Source of the DNA: DAIPHL01 sp036771375
GTDB taxonomy: Bacteria; Synergistota; Synergistia; Synergistales; Synergistaceae
DNA: 26,051 nucleotides
Assembly (NCBI GenBank): GCA_036771375.1
Contig: DAIPHL010000009.1
Span: forward strand, 1-26,051
Reading direction: 5' to 3'
Position 1 is the stretch's first letter; every line of letters begins with the position of its first letter. Below, one piece after another: positions 1 to 6,511 of the stretch. Below the pieces are notes generated by a model. That model was not told the DNA's origin, searched no databases, and saw nothing but the letters and a program-made list of their open reading frames with translations. A program made the position numbers and the translations under genes.

Positions 1-169
1 GGACGAGGGCGACCTTGTCCTGGACAACTGCCTCGGTTCGGGGACGACGGCCATCGCCTGCGAGAAAAACCGCAGGCGATGGATCGGGATCGAGAAGGAA
101 TTGAGTTACTTCGAGATGGCGAAGGAGCGGTTACGCGGTCTTGTCCTTGAAGAAAGGCAGGCCGAATAG
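1..169 (+). CDS. C-terminal end of a DNA (adenine-N6 or cytosine-N4) methyltransferase, partial
   Basis: The frame is open from the window edge and ends at TAG 167-169, leaving 55 residues. It contains DNCLGSGTTAIAC, the AdoMet-binding motif I (the DxFxGSGTT form), followed by RRWIGIEKELSYFEMAKERL, which is typical of the extreme C-terminus of beta-class methyltransferases in which the catalytic motif comes before motif I. The protein would methylate DNA bases using S-adenosylmethionine. Its position just upstream of tail genes on the same strand suggests a phage-borne methylase protecting phage DNA. The catalytic DPPY/NPPY motif lies outside the window, so the base specificity cannot be told. 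Confidence 0.85.
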   Translation, partial: DEGDLVLDNCLGSGTTAIACEKNRRRWIGIEKELSYFEMAKERLRGLVLEERQAE

Positions 170-451
170 GTTGCACGCGGCGACGGCGATGCCGAACAGA
201 ACGTAGCCGATCACGGCGAGCGCGACTATGGCCGCCACCAGAAACGGGGCCAGGACAAAAGAAAAGAGTGCTCCCACTATCGCGAAGACTATGGCGAGGA
301 TGGCGGTGCAGAAGCACGCGGTCAGAAAACTCATTTCACCGAAGTACATAAGCGCGACGACGGCCACGATGATGATGGCCGTTGTGCCTAAACCGGCAAA
401 GGCAGAGGAGGTGCTCTGATTGTCGAAAACTTTAGCCGTCGGACTCGTCAT
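131..451 (-). CDS. Possible small hydrophobic membrane protein, antisense to the phage genes
   Basis: This minus-strand frame is open between the methylase tail and the tape-measure gene. From the ATG at 451 it gives 106 residues: a polar N-terminus of about 25 residues, then nearly continuous hydrophobic sequence that could form three membrane helices (including AIIIVAVVALMYFG and FVLAPFLVAAIVALAVIGY), ending in the charged tail FFKDKTA. Third codon positions are mostly G or C, as in the real genes nearby, whereas the plus-strand frame opposite (228-419) is less biased. A GAGGGA lies 6 bases before the 451 ATG; internal ATGs at 349 and 334 are alternatives. It overlaps both flanking genes on the other strand. 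I do not recognise a family, and a chance antisense frame remains possible. Confidence 0.38.
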   Translation of the reverse strand: MTSPTAKVFDNQSTSSAFAGLGTTAIIIVAVVALMYFGEMSFLTACFCTAILAIVFAIVGALFSFVLAPFLVAAIVALAVIGYVLFGIAVAACNLFGLPFFKDKTA

Positions 452-2927
452 TGGGGCATCCCTCGCTTCCAGTGTGGGTTCAAGCATCAAAAGCGTTGGA
501 GATAAGTTATCACAACTCCAGAAAAAAAGCGAGGGTTTAAAGGCCGGCGCTGCTCTTGGCAAATCCTTTCAAGACTTAAAAGCGGAGACGTTGCGGGTCC
601 GACAGGAGTATGAGAAGACCGGGTATAAGAGCGCGGAGCTCGGCAACCGACTCCGCGCGCTGCAGCGGGCCACGCGCGAGGCCGGGCGTGAAGCGCAGAA
701 ATACGGTTTCGAACTTGGCAAAGCGGCAAAACAGACGAAATACCTCGAAACGATGTCTGCACAGGCCGAGGCCCGTGTTGGACGCATGCAGGCCCGCATG
801 GCGAGAAAACAGGAGCGCGGGGAATTGCTCGGCAAGCTGAAATGGACGGCCGGAACCGGCGTCGCGCTCGGCGCTACGCTACGCCCCGCCATTGCGTTCG
901 AGGAAACCTTCGCCGGCCTGCGTAAGGTACGCGACATGAGTGACGCCGAGGCGGAGCGTATGAAGCGTAACCTGCTGGATATCTCCACCCACATCCCCAT
1001 GACGGGCGAGGCGCTGACGCAGATTGCCGTCTCCGCCGCGCAGATGGGTATCAAGAGCGAGCAGGCCATTCTGAACTTCACGGCCGCCGCAGCAAAGATG
1101 GGCGTCGCCTTCGACATTCCGGCGGAGGAGGCCGGGCGCGCGATGGCCGAGATTCGGAATTCCTCCGGCCTCACGCAGGAACAGGTGCTTCAGCTCGGAG
1201 ACGCGATCAATCACCTCTCCGACAACACGGCGGGCAAAGCGCCGCAGATCGTCGAGTTCATGAGGCGCGTAGGCGGCGCGGGAAAGATCGCCGGGATCGC
1301 ACCGGAGAAACTGGCCGCCCTCGGCACGGCGTTCGACGCAGCGGGTGTCGCCCCGGAACGTTCGGCGCGCGCCGTCAACGACCTCGTCATGCGGCTGTCG
1401 CGCGTCAATGGAGAGTCCAAATCGGTCCGGGCGGCGTTTCAGGCGATGGGATACGACACGGCGGAGCTGCAGAAACGCATGCTCGTCGACCCAAACGGGA
1501 CGATCCTCGAGTTTCTCGAGCGCGCCGGACGGCAGAAGAACGTCCTCGCCTCCCTCTCCGGTACCATCGGAGCGGGGTTTGCAGACGAGATCGCCATGGT
1601 GGTCGGCAATGTCGACAAGTACCGGGAAGCGCTCGACCTCGTGAGTAAGAAGAGCAACTACACCGGCTCCATGCAACGGGAGTTCGAGAACCGTTCGAAG
1701 ACGGCGGCGAATTCGCTCCAGCTTCTGCGCAACCAAGTCAACCGCATCGCCGTCACTGTCGGCAGCGTCTTCCTGCCGCACGTGGCGGAGGGAGCCAAGG
1801 CGCTCGGCGACGTCGTCGGCAAATTTGCGAGATGGGCGACGGAGAATCCAAAGACGATCAAACTCATCGGATCGATCGTTGCCGGGTTCATCGGCATGAA
1901 GGCGGCCTTTCTCGTCGGGCACATCGGACTGTCGCACATGATAGATGGTTTCAGTCTTCTGAACGACGGCTTCCAGATGATACGCCCATCGACGATCCAG
2001 GCGGCGCTCGGCGTCATAAAGATGAAGGGCGTCGGCGGAGTCGTGGCGGGATTGCTCGGTCCGCTTTCGAAGCTGAAAGGCGGCTTCCTGAAGGACGTCG
2101 GCGCGATCCGCAGCGCTGCTAAATTTGTCGGGACCAGCTTTCTCTCCGTCGGAAAGGGCGTTGCCACAGGCTTCAAACTCCTCGGCGGCGGTCTTTTGAG
2201 TTTCGTCAAAATCATCGGGGTCGGAATCAAGGCCGTCGGTGCAGCCATGGTGGCAAATCCGGTTATCCTGGCGATCGGCGCTGTCGTCGCGCTCGTTGCC
2301 GGCGCTGTGTACCTGATCTGGAAACATTGGGACAAGGTGAAGGTCTGGCTCGGCGCTTTCTGGGAGGGCATAAAAACACGTTGGAGCGGCGCGATTGAGT
2401 GGATCGGCAAGACGGTCTCCGGCATCGGGGAGGCGATAAAAGCTCCGTTCGTCGCAGCGTTCGAGTGGATAGGGAGCAAGATCGACTGGATCAGGAGCAA
2501 GTGGGAAGGGTTCAAGAGCGTCTTTTCATTTGGCTCATCTGCTGCAATCGGAGGCCCGAACGGAAACGCGGCCATCGGTGCGTCGCTGCCCGGCCACGCA
2601 ATCGGCGGCGTTTTCGACAGAGAGCACGTGGCAGCTTTTTCGGAAGGAAACAAGGAGGAGGCGGTCATTGCCCTCGAGGGCGACAAGGATCGCGCCCGTT
2701 CGATTTGGGCCTACAGCGGCGAGAAGCTGGGCATGCTCGGCAGAGGGCGGGTGTCGGGCGCTGAAACCTCATCGAGATTCGTCTATATTGCACCGGGTGC
2801 GATTCAGGTCAACGCCGCACCCGGCATGGACGAGAGCGCGCTTGCGGACGAAGTCCTGCGCCGGCTCGAACGGATCATCAAACAACGGCAAGGGAGGTCT
2901 TACAGCGATGTTGCTTTCGCTCGGTGA
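420..2927 (+). CDS. Phage tail tape measure protein
   Basis: This 835-residue protein sets tail length in myo- and siphophages and serves as the scaffold around which the tail tube assembles. The order is a basic, alpha-helical, probably coiled-coil N-terminus (about 20-130), a TP901/PhageMin_Tail-type core (about 140-350, containing AFEETFAGLRKVRDMS and MTGEALTQIAVSAAQMG), hydrophobic stretches near 480-510 and 610-637 (VANPVILAIGAVVALVAGAV followed by YLIWKHWDKVK, typical of P2-like tape measures), and a Gly-rich C-terminus. The start is TTG at 420, chosen because AGGAGG lies 8 bases upstream. The stop overlaps gene U by 20 bases, consistent with translational coupling. The tail chaperone genes (E/E') usually found just upstream are not seen; a methylase sits there instead. 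Confidence 0.93.
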   Translation: MSKTLAVGLVIGASLASSVGSSIKSVGDKLSQLQKKSEGLKAGAALGKSFQDLKAETLRVRQEYEKTGYKSAELGNRLRALQRATREAGREAQKYGFELGKAAKQTKYLETMSAQAEARVGRMQARMARKQERGELLGKLKWTAGTGVALGATLRPAIAFEETFAGLRKVRDMSDAEAERMKRNLLDISTHIPMTGEALTQIAVSAAQMGIKSEQAILNFTAAAAKMGVAFDIPAEEAGRAMAEIRNSSGLTQEQVLQLGDAINHLSDNTAGKAPQIVEFMRRVGGAGKIAGIAPEKLAALGTAFDAAGVAPERSARAVNDLVMRLSRVNGESKSVRAAFQAMGYDTAELQKRMLVDPNGTILEFLERAGRQKNVLASLSGTIGAGFADEIAMVVGNVDKYREALDLVSKKSNYTGSMQREFENRSKTAANSLQLLRNQVNRIAVTVGSVFLPHVAEGAKALGDVVGKFARWATENPKTIKLIGSIVAGFIGMKAAFLVGHIGLSHMIDGFSLLNDGFQMIRPSTIQAALGVIKMKGVGGVVAGLLGPLSKLKGGFLKDVGAIRSAAKFVGTSFLSVGKGVATGFKLLGGGLLSFVKIIGVGIKAVGAAMVANPVILAIGAVVALVAGAVYLIWKHWDKVKVWLGAFWEGIKTRWSGAIEWIGKTVSGIGEAIKAPFVAAFEWIGSKIDWIRSKWEGFKSVFSFGSSAAIGGPNGNAAIGASLPGHAIGGVFDREHVAAFSEGNKEEAVIALEGDKDRARSIWAYSGEKLGMLGRGRVSGAETSSRFVYIAPGAIQVNAAPGMDESALADEVLRRLERIIKQRQGRSYSDVAFAR

Positions 2928-3285
2928 CTTTAGATTTTCGGTCGATACCGCCGCCTATGACGAGCTCAATATCGACTCCGGATACCCCTGGGCGAAGGTC
3001 GATCGCCTCGGCAACACGCCGCAACTACAGGCTATGGGGAAAGAACACCGGACGATTTCCCTCAAGGGCGTCGTCTACACAACCTACCGGGGCGGCGCGG
3101 CTCAAATCGAGACGTTGCGCGCCATGGCCGGCAGAATGGAGCCGCTCGAACTCGTGACCGGCGACGGCCGCGCTCTGGGAAAGTGGTGCGTGACGAAGAT
3201 CGGGGAGGCCGACTCCGTCTTTTTCAGGGACGGTGTGCCGCAGAAGCAGACATTCAATATCGATCTGGAGAGGTTTAGCTCATGA
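2908..3285 (+). CDS. U: Phage tail protein U (P2 gpU family)
   Basis: This 125-residue protein belongs to the P2 gpU family (Phage_P2_GpU), which caps the tail tube and is needed for tail completion. It opens with MLLSLGDFRFSVDTAAYDEL, a typical gpU N-terminus in which a short beta-strand precedes the domain, and it contains the conserved central GKEHRTISLKGVVY segment. The ATG at 2908 is preceded by AGGGAGG and lies inside the end of the tape-measure gene. Longer upstream extensions of the frame run through that gene and have no family similarity. The stop overlaps the X start as ATGA. Gene order (tape measure-U-X-D) supports the call. Confidence 0.9.
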   Translation: MLLSLGDFRFSVDTAAYDELNIDSGYPWAKVDRLGNTPQLQAMGKEHRTISLKGVVYTTYRGGAAQIETLRAMAGRMEPLELVTGDGRALGKWCVTKIGEADSVFFRDGVPQKQTFNIDLERFSS

Positions 3286-3482
3286 GTACGCGGATTATGG
3301 CGGTGGACGGCGATCGTGTCGACCTCATCTGTTGGCGGCATTACGGATCGCTCGTCGGACGGATCGTCGAACGCGTCCTCGAGGCCAATCCCGGCGTCTC
3401 GATGGTGACGGAACTATCTGCTGGTCAGATGATCTCCTTGCCGGAGATAGAGCCTGTCGAGTTGGAGCGGTCGCTATGGTAG
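3282..3482 (+). CDS. X: Phage tail protein X (gpX, LysM-like)
   Basis: This 66-residue protein matches the P2 gpX tail protein family (Phage_tail_X). Members are small, LysM-like, and act in tail assembly. Visible family traits are the early DRVDLICWRHYG stretch and the ending LSAGQMISLPEI, which resembles the close of a LysM repeat. It starts in the ATGA overlap with U and its stop lies 7 bases inside gene D. Its length is normal for the family. Confidence 0.88.
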   Translation: MSTRIMAVDGDRVDLICWRHYGSLVGRIVERVLEANPGVSMVTELSAGQMISLPEIEPVELERSLW

Positions 3483-4498
3483 ATCGTTTTACACCCGATT
3501 TTAGAGTAGAAATTGATGGGATAGACCGGACGCGCAATGTCTGGGAATATCTGGAGTCCATTCAATACGACGACGCCGAGAGCGGCGAGAGTGACAGTCT
3601 GAATCTAATCGTAGCAAACGATCCGCCTTTTACGATCCCTCGTCCCGGAGCGGAGGTAAAATTCTGGCTCGGCTGGAAGGAAAGTGGACTGAAGTTCTTC
3701 GGCACGTTCGTGGTAGATAGCAGTTCCATCGAGTTAAACCCGGCCAAGATGAGCATATCTGCCAAAAGTGCCAACTTCAACAGTTCGGCGAAGGGGTCGA
3801 AAGATGAAAAAGAGCGACGCGATCGCGAATGGGAGAACGTCACCCTGGCCGATATCGCCGCCAAGATTGCGGCAGAACACGGCGGCAACTCTAAGGTCGA
3901 AGTGGACGTACACTATCCTCATATCGCCCAGACCGGAGAGAGCAATCTCTCCTTTCTGCGACGTCTCTCCGCAGAGATGGGAGCGACGTTTGCGGTCAAG
4001 GACAACACGATCCTGATTTACCCGCCGGACAAGGGCAGCCGTCCGGCGGCGACGCTCGTCTACAGCGAGAGTGTGTCTGGAAGCTTCACCGCCAAGGCGC
4101 GCGAGGAGTATTCCGAGACCGAGGCCAAGTGGTGGGACAAGCGGGAGGCCCGCGAGAAGAAAGTCTCCGCCCAAAGAAAGCAGAAAGACAAGTGGGGGAA
4201 CTCGGCGGGTTCGGGCATGGCAAGAAACGGCCCGGGGACGAAACATATCACAAAGAAGCGCTATCACTCCGCCAGCGAGGCGAAGACGGCGGCGGACAAC
4301 CACATGATCCTCCACGAGCGCGGAGAGTTCGAGGCCGACCTCACCCTCCCCGGCGATCCGAATCTCGTCGCCGGAGCCGAGATAACCCTCGAAAGATTCA
4401 GGCCGGAGAACATCAACGGAAGGTATCTGGCCAAGACGGTAAGTCACTCGGTGACGAAGAGCAGATGGACGACGAGTATCACGCTGGAAAGCATATGA
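3476..4498 (+). CDS. D: Phage late control protein D (gpD, baseplate hub-like)
   Basis: This 340-residue protein belongs to the phage late control gene D family (Phage_GPD), structurally related to the T4 gp27 baseplate hub. It opens with FTPDFRVEIDGIDRT and contains PRPGAEVKFWLGWKESG, both characteristic. A Lys/Glu-rich linker (about 210-245) separates the N-terminal barrels from the C-terminal domain, which ends TSITLESI. The ATG at 3476 overlaps the X stop; a longer open extension upstream lies within X and is rejected. It is the last recognisable phage gene: the next 80 bases are non-coding and what follows is unrelated, so this looks like one edge of the prophage remnant. Confidence 0.9.
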   Translation: MVDRFTPDFRVEIDGIDRTRNVWEYLESIQYDDAESGESDSLNLIVANDPPFTIPRPGAEVKFWLGWKESGLKFFGTFVVDSSSIELNPAKMSISAKSANFNSSAKGSKDEKERRDREWENVTLADIAAKIAAEHGGNSKVEVDVHYPHIAQTGESNLSFLRRLSAEMGATFAVKDNTILIYPPDKGSRPAATLVYSESVSGSFTAKAREEYSETEAKWWDKREAREKKVSAQRKQKDKWGNSAGSGMARNGPGTKHITKKRYHSASEAKTAADNHMILHERGEFEADLTLPGDPNLVAGAEITLERFRPENINGRYLAKTVSHSVTKSRWTTSITLESI

Positions 4499-4517
4499 GA
4501 AAAGATAACTAAGAGTA

Positions 4518-4531
4518 GCTATATATAGCTC
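4518..4531. repeat. 14-bp perfect palindrome just past the last phage gene
   Basis: AGCTATATATAGCT is a perfect 7+7 inverted repeat located 20 bases after the gpD stop, between the phage module and the insertion-like repeats. It could be a recombination core, a protein-binding site or chance AT-rich symmetry. No matching copy was noticed elsewhere in the window. Confidence 0.4.
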
Positions 4532-4553
4532 AGTAAGAAGTTATCCACACTCG

Positions 4554-4606
4554 CAAAAATTCTCATCTTGTGGCAACAAAATTCTCATTTGCCGTGGCAA
4601 TTGTCA
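4554..4606 (-). mobile_element. Probable insertion-sequence end remnant (two tandem terminal repeats, IS21-like)
   Basis: Read on the minus strand, TTGCCACGGCAAATGAGAAT plus TTTG (4601-4578) is followed directly by a second, similar unit, TTGCCACAAGATGAGAAT plus TTTTG (4576-4554). Tandem copies of a unit of about 20 bases next to a tip beginning with TG are characteristic of IS21-family ends. The proposed tip (TGACAATTGCC from 4606) lies exactly where the HxlR reading frame stops resembling its family. No istA/istB genes follow, so only an end would remain. The repeats are seen directly; the IS21 assignment is inferred. Confidence 0.45.
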
Positions 4607-4803
4607 ATGATTCCGTCCGCCTCCATCTGGCGGAGAGAGTCAGTCAACACCTTTTGGTTGATCCCTTCAAGGTTTTTATGCAGTTCATTGAATCGCCAAG
4701 GGCGCACAAGCAGATTCCGTATAATAAGCAGCTTCCACTTGTTGCCGATCAGCTGAACCGTAGTTGCCACCGGGCAATCCGGCAGTTCGTCTTTTGTTTT
4801 CAT
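4585..4803 (-). pseudogene. HxlR-family winged-helix regulator, C-terminally truncated
   Basis: The 72-residue product has the HxlR N-terminus CPVATTVQLIGNKWKLLIIR, with the Cys (C10) often used for redox or electrophile sensing, followed by FNELHKNLEGINQKVLTDSL and the recognition-helix region LRQMEADGII. Family members usually continue for about 35 more residues with the wing and a dimerisation helix. Here the frame turns into NCHGK-stop inside the insertion-like repeats, so the wing is missing and DNA binding is probably impaired. It is divergent from the ACGX operon, as expected for its local regulator. GAGGTG lies just before the ATG. It might still be expressed as a short protein. Confidence 0.8.
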
Positions 4804-4843
4804 GGGAACACCTCATTGCTTTCATATTAGATGTTGCACTTAT

Positions 4844-4872
4844 ATTATACTGTAACACTCTTGTAAAATCAA
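4844..4872 (-). promoter_or_regulatory. Promoter of the HxlR-type regulator
   Basis: On the minus strand TTGATT (4872-4867) and TATAAT (4849-4844) are separated by 17 bases, a near-consensus sigma-70 promoter ending about 40 bases before the regulator's ATG. TTACA motifs just upstream of the -10 box resemble those in the operator-like block at 4943-4974, which would allow autoregulation. Confidence 0.6.
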
Positions 4873-4942
4873 TAGAACTGGCTCAGCTCATAAAAAAGAT
4901 GCATTTTATTTTTGACGCGTAGCACCTACGGTCACACAAGGC

Positions 4943-4974
4943 TTACAAATAGGTAACCATAGTTACAAAAAGGT
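4943..4974 (+). promoter_or_regulatory. Operator-like repeats between the divergent promoters
   Basis: TTACAAATAGGT (4943-4954) and TTACAAAAAGGT (4963-4974) are direct repeats exactly 20 bases apart, about two helical turns. Nested in them are the inverted repeats TTAC-N6-GTAA (4943-4956) and GTAAC-N4-GTTAC (4953-4966). The block ends 6 bases before the proposed -35 box of the ACGX operon. Dyads of this size suit a dimeric winged-helix regulator such as the adjacent HxlR protein. The symmetry is seen directly; the binding partner is inferred. Confidence 0.55.
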
Positions 4975-4980
4975 GCGTAC

Positions 4981-5008
4981 TTGTGCGCCTTTCAGGGATC
5001 CGTATAAT
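4981..5008 (+). promoter_or_regulatory. Promoter of the ACGX/SirTM operon
   Basis: TTGTGC (4981-4986) and a perfect TATAAT (5003-5008) are 16 bases apart. Transcription would begin near 5015, giving an untranslated leader of about 50 bases before the peptide's ATG at 5067. No other equally good promoter was noticed before the next six genes. Confidence 0.6.
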
Positions 5009-5066
5009 AAAAATTGCAGAGAGCAAACGCCCTCTGACTACAATCAAAATCAAGGAGGAACAAACC

Positions 5067-5321
5067 ATGGCACTTTCCAATCTGTTCGGATGGGGCAAGA
5101 AAGAGGCTCCCGCTTCTGCCTGCGGCGCAGCCGACAAGCCGGAAGAAAAACCCGCAGCTTGCAGTTCTGCCTGTGGTGCAGCCGACAAGCCCGCCGAGGC
5201 TCCCGCGGCCTGTGGTGCAGCTGACAAGCCTGCCGAGGCTCCCGCGGCCTGCGGCGCGGCTGACAAGCCGGAAGAAAAGCCCACAGCCTGCGGCTCTGCC
5301 TGTGGCGCTGGCGACAAGTAA
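5067..5321 (+). CDS. ACGX-repeat RiPP precursor peptide
   Basis: This 84-residue peptide begins MALSNLFGWGKKEAPAS and then consists of Cys-containing repeats of the type ACGAADKPEEKPA or ACGAADKPAEAPA, ending ACGAGDK. It has seven Cys (19, 32, 36, 49, 62, 75, 79), mostly 13 residues apart, with two short 4-residue ACxS inserts. This matches the ACGX-repeat peptide family, known as the presumed substrate of a dedicated radical SAM/SPASM protein, and that partner gene is next. The mature product is unknown; thioether crosslinks at the Cys residues are a reasonable guess for this enzyme class. A strong AAGGAGG lies 7 bases before the ATG. No signal peptide or export gene is seen, so it may act inside the cell. 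Confidence 0.88.
   Translation: MALSNLFGWGKKEAPASACGAADKPEEKPAACSSACGAADKPAEAPAACGAADKPAEAPAACGAADKPEEKPTACGSACGAGDK
5118..5318 (+). repeat. Tandem 39-bp coding repeat within the precursor peptide gene
   Basis: The ACGX segment (residues 18-84) is built from 39-base units encoding 13 residues, with two 12-base inserts encoding ACSS and ACGS. The two central copies, ACGAADKPAEAPA, are nearly identical at the DNA level, suggesting recent duplication. Such an array can change copy number by slippage. Confidence 0.85.
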
Positions 5322-5344
5322 TCGCCTCTCCCCCGCCCAAAACC

Positions 5345-5374
5345 GTTCCCGGTGGGAAAATTCTTGTCGGGAAC
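5345..5374 (+). other. Hairpin between the precursor peptide and its maturase
   Basis: GTTCCCG (5345-5351) and CGGGAAC (5368-5374) form a perfect 7-bp stem with a 16-base loop, in the 116-base gap between the peptide and the radical SAM gene. There is no T-run after it, so it is not a standard terminator. It could be an RNA-processing or stability element that keeps peptide mRNA in excess over enzyme mRNA, as is common in RiPP operons; this role is inferred. Confidence 0.4.
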
Positions 5375-5437
5375 CTCATTTATCACTCGGCCATCCCGAT
5401 TTACATAGAAACAGAGAATTCAAAAGGTGACGACGAT

Positions 5438-6511
5438 ATGAAACAGTATTTTTCCTTTCAATGGCATATTACGGATGAGTGCGACCAGCGGTGCAAGCAC
5501 TGCTATATCTTCTCCGGTGATCTTTGCCGAAAGCTGGACAGCATGACATGGAAACGGATGCAGGATACCTTCTACAACTGCCTTGACTTCTGCGAGGTGT
5601 ATGACAGGCTTCCGTATTTCTATCTTACCGGCGGCGATCCGATTCTACATCCTGACTTTTGGAGGTTGCTGGAACTGTTCCACGAACACAATATTCCGTT
5701 CACGATCATGGGGAACCCTTTTCATCTGAACGATCAGGTCTGTCGAGAACTGAAATACTACGGCTGTGAGAAATACCAACTCTCGCTGGACGGCCTTCGG
5801 GAAACCCACGATTGGTTCCGCAAGCCGGACAGCTTCGACTGCACGCTTGAAAAGATCGGCAGCATCAAGCGTGCCGGTATCCGCAGCGTCATCATGACCA
5901 CGGTATCCAAGCAAAACTATATGGAGGTACCCGGCATCATCGACGCCGTGGTCAAGGCAGGAGCCAATATCTTCGCTTTTTCACGCTATGTCCCCTCTGG
6001 CGGCGAACTGGACACCGGCATGACGCCGCAGGAATACAGAGGCCTCCTCGCTGCCTGTGACAAGAAGTTCAAAGAATACGAAGCCGAGGGCTGCGATACC
6101 TACTTCAACAGGAAGGATCACCTGTGGACGCTTTATGAATATGAAACCGGAGAATTTCAAATCCCCGCCTATGCTTGCGACGGGATGATCTACGGCGGCT
6201 GCAACTGCGGCAACTGTCATGTGACAATCCTGCCCACCGGCGATATATACGCCTGCCGCCGTGTGGCGGACAGCAAGGTCGGCAACGTGCTTGAAGACCG
6301 GCTTGCCGACGTGTGGGTCACGAGCATGGAGACATACCGTAATTACGATGAATTTTCCAAATGCTCCCGCTGCAAGCTCAGACAGTTCTGCCGTGGCTGC
6401 CCCGCCGTAGCAAAGGGCTACACCGGAGATTTCTACGGTGACGATCCCCAATGCTGGGCAAGCGGGAAAAACGGCCTGCTGATGCCGAAAGAAGAGAGGA
6501 AGATCGGATGA
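5438..6511 (+). CDS. Radical SAM/SPASM peptide maturase, ACGX system
   Basis: This 357-residue enzyme would reductively cleave AdoMet at a [4Fe-4S] cluster and modify the upstream ACGX peptide. The radical SAM motif is C15-x3-C19-x2-C22 (CDQRCKHCY), followed by YLTGGDPILHPDFW, the usual GGEP-like AdoMet contact. The C-terminal SPASM region is Cys-rich: C247, C255/C257/C260 (GGCNCGNC), C273, then C309-x2-C312-x5-C318-x2-C321 and C339, enough for two auxiliary clusters. The PTGDIYACRR and GNVLE stretches are typical of SPASM proteins. The ATG at 5438 has AAAGGTGA upstream. Its stop overlaps the next start as ATGA. Adjacency to an ACGX peptide makes the subfamily call firm; the crosslink chemistry is not known to me. 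Confidence 0.9.
   Translation: MKQYFSFQWHITDECDQRCKHCYIFSGDLCRKLDSMTWKRMQDTFYNCLDFCEVYDRLPYFYLTGGDPILHPDFWRLLELFHEHNIPFTIMGNPFHLNDQVCRELKYYGCEKYQLSLDGLRETHDWFRKPDSFDCTLEKIGSIKRAGIRSVIMTTVSKQNYMEVPGIIDAVVKAGANIFAFSRYVPSGGELDTGMTPQEYRGLLAACDKKFKEYEAEGCDTYFNRKDHLWTLYEYETGEFQIPAYACDGMIYGGCNCGNCHVTILPTGDIYACRRVADSKVGNVLEDRLADVWVTSMETYRNYDEFSKCSRCKLRQFCRGCPAVAKGYTGDFYGDDPQCWASGKNGLLMPKEERKIG

Noticed and set aside
228..419. 63-codon plus-strand frame ending at the tape-measure start
   Set aside because: Basic, Ala/Lys/Met-rich product with poorer codon bias than the hydrophobic frame opposite, and no ribosome site or recognisable family.
879..2327. 482-codon minus-strand frame
   Set aside because: It lies wholly opposite the tape-measure gene, has low-complexity Arg/Asp/His-rich sequence typical of antisense frames in GC-rich DNA, and no family likeness.
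4542..4550. TTATCCACA, a perfect DnaA-box match
   Set aside because: A single box with no cluster, no DnaA or replication gene nearby; chance occurrence is likely.
5118..5318. Regular repeats that might be read as a CRISPR array
   Set aside because: Units are contiguous 39-base coding repeats in frame with no unique spacers and no cas genes; they encode the ACGX repeats.
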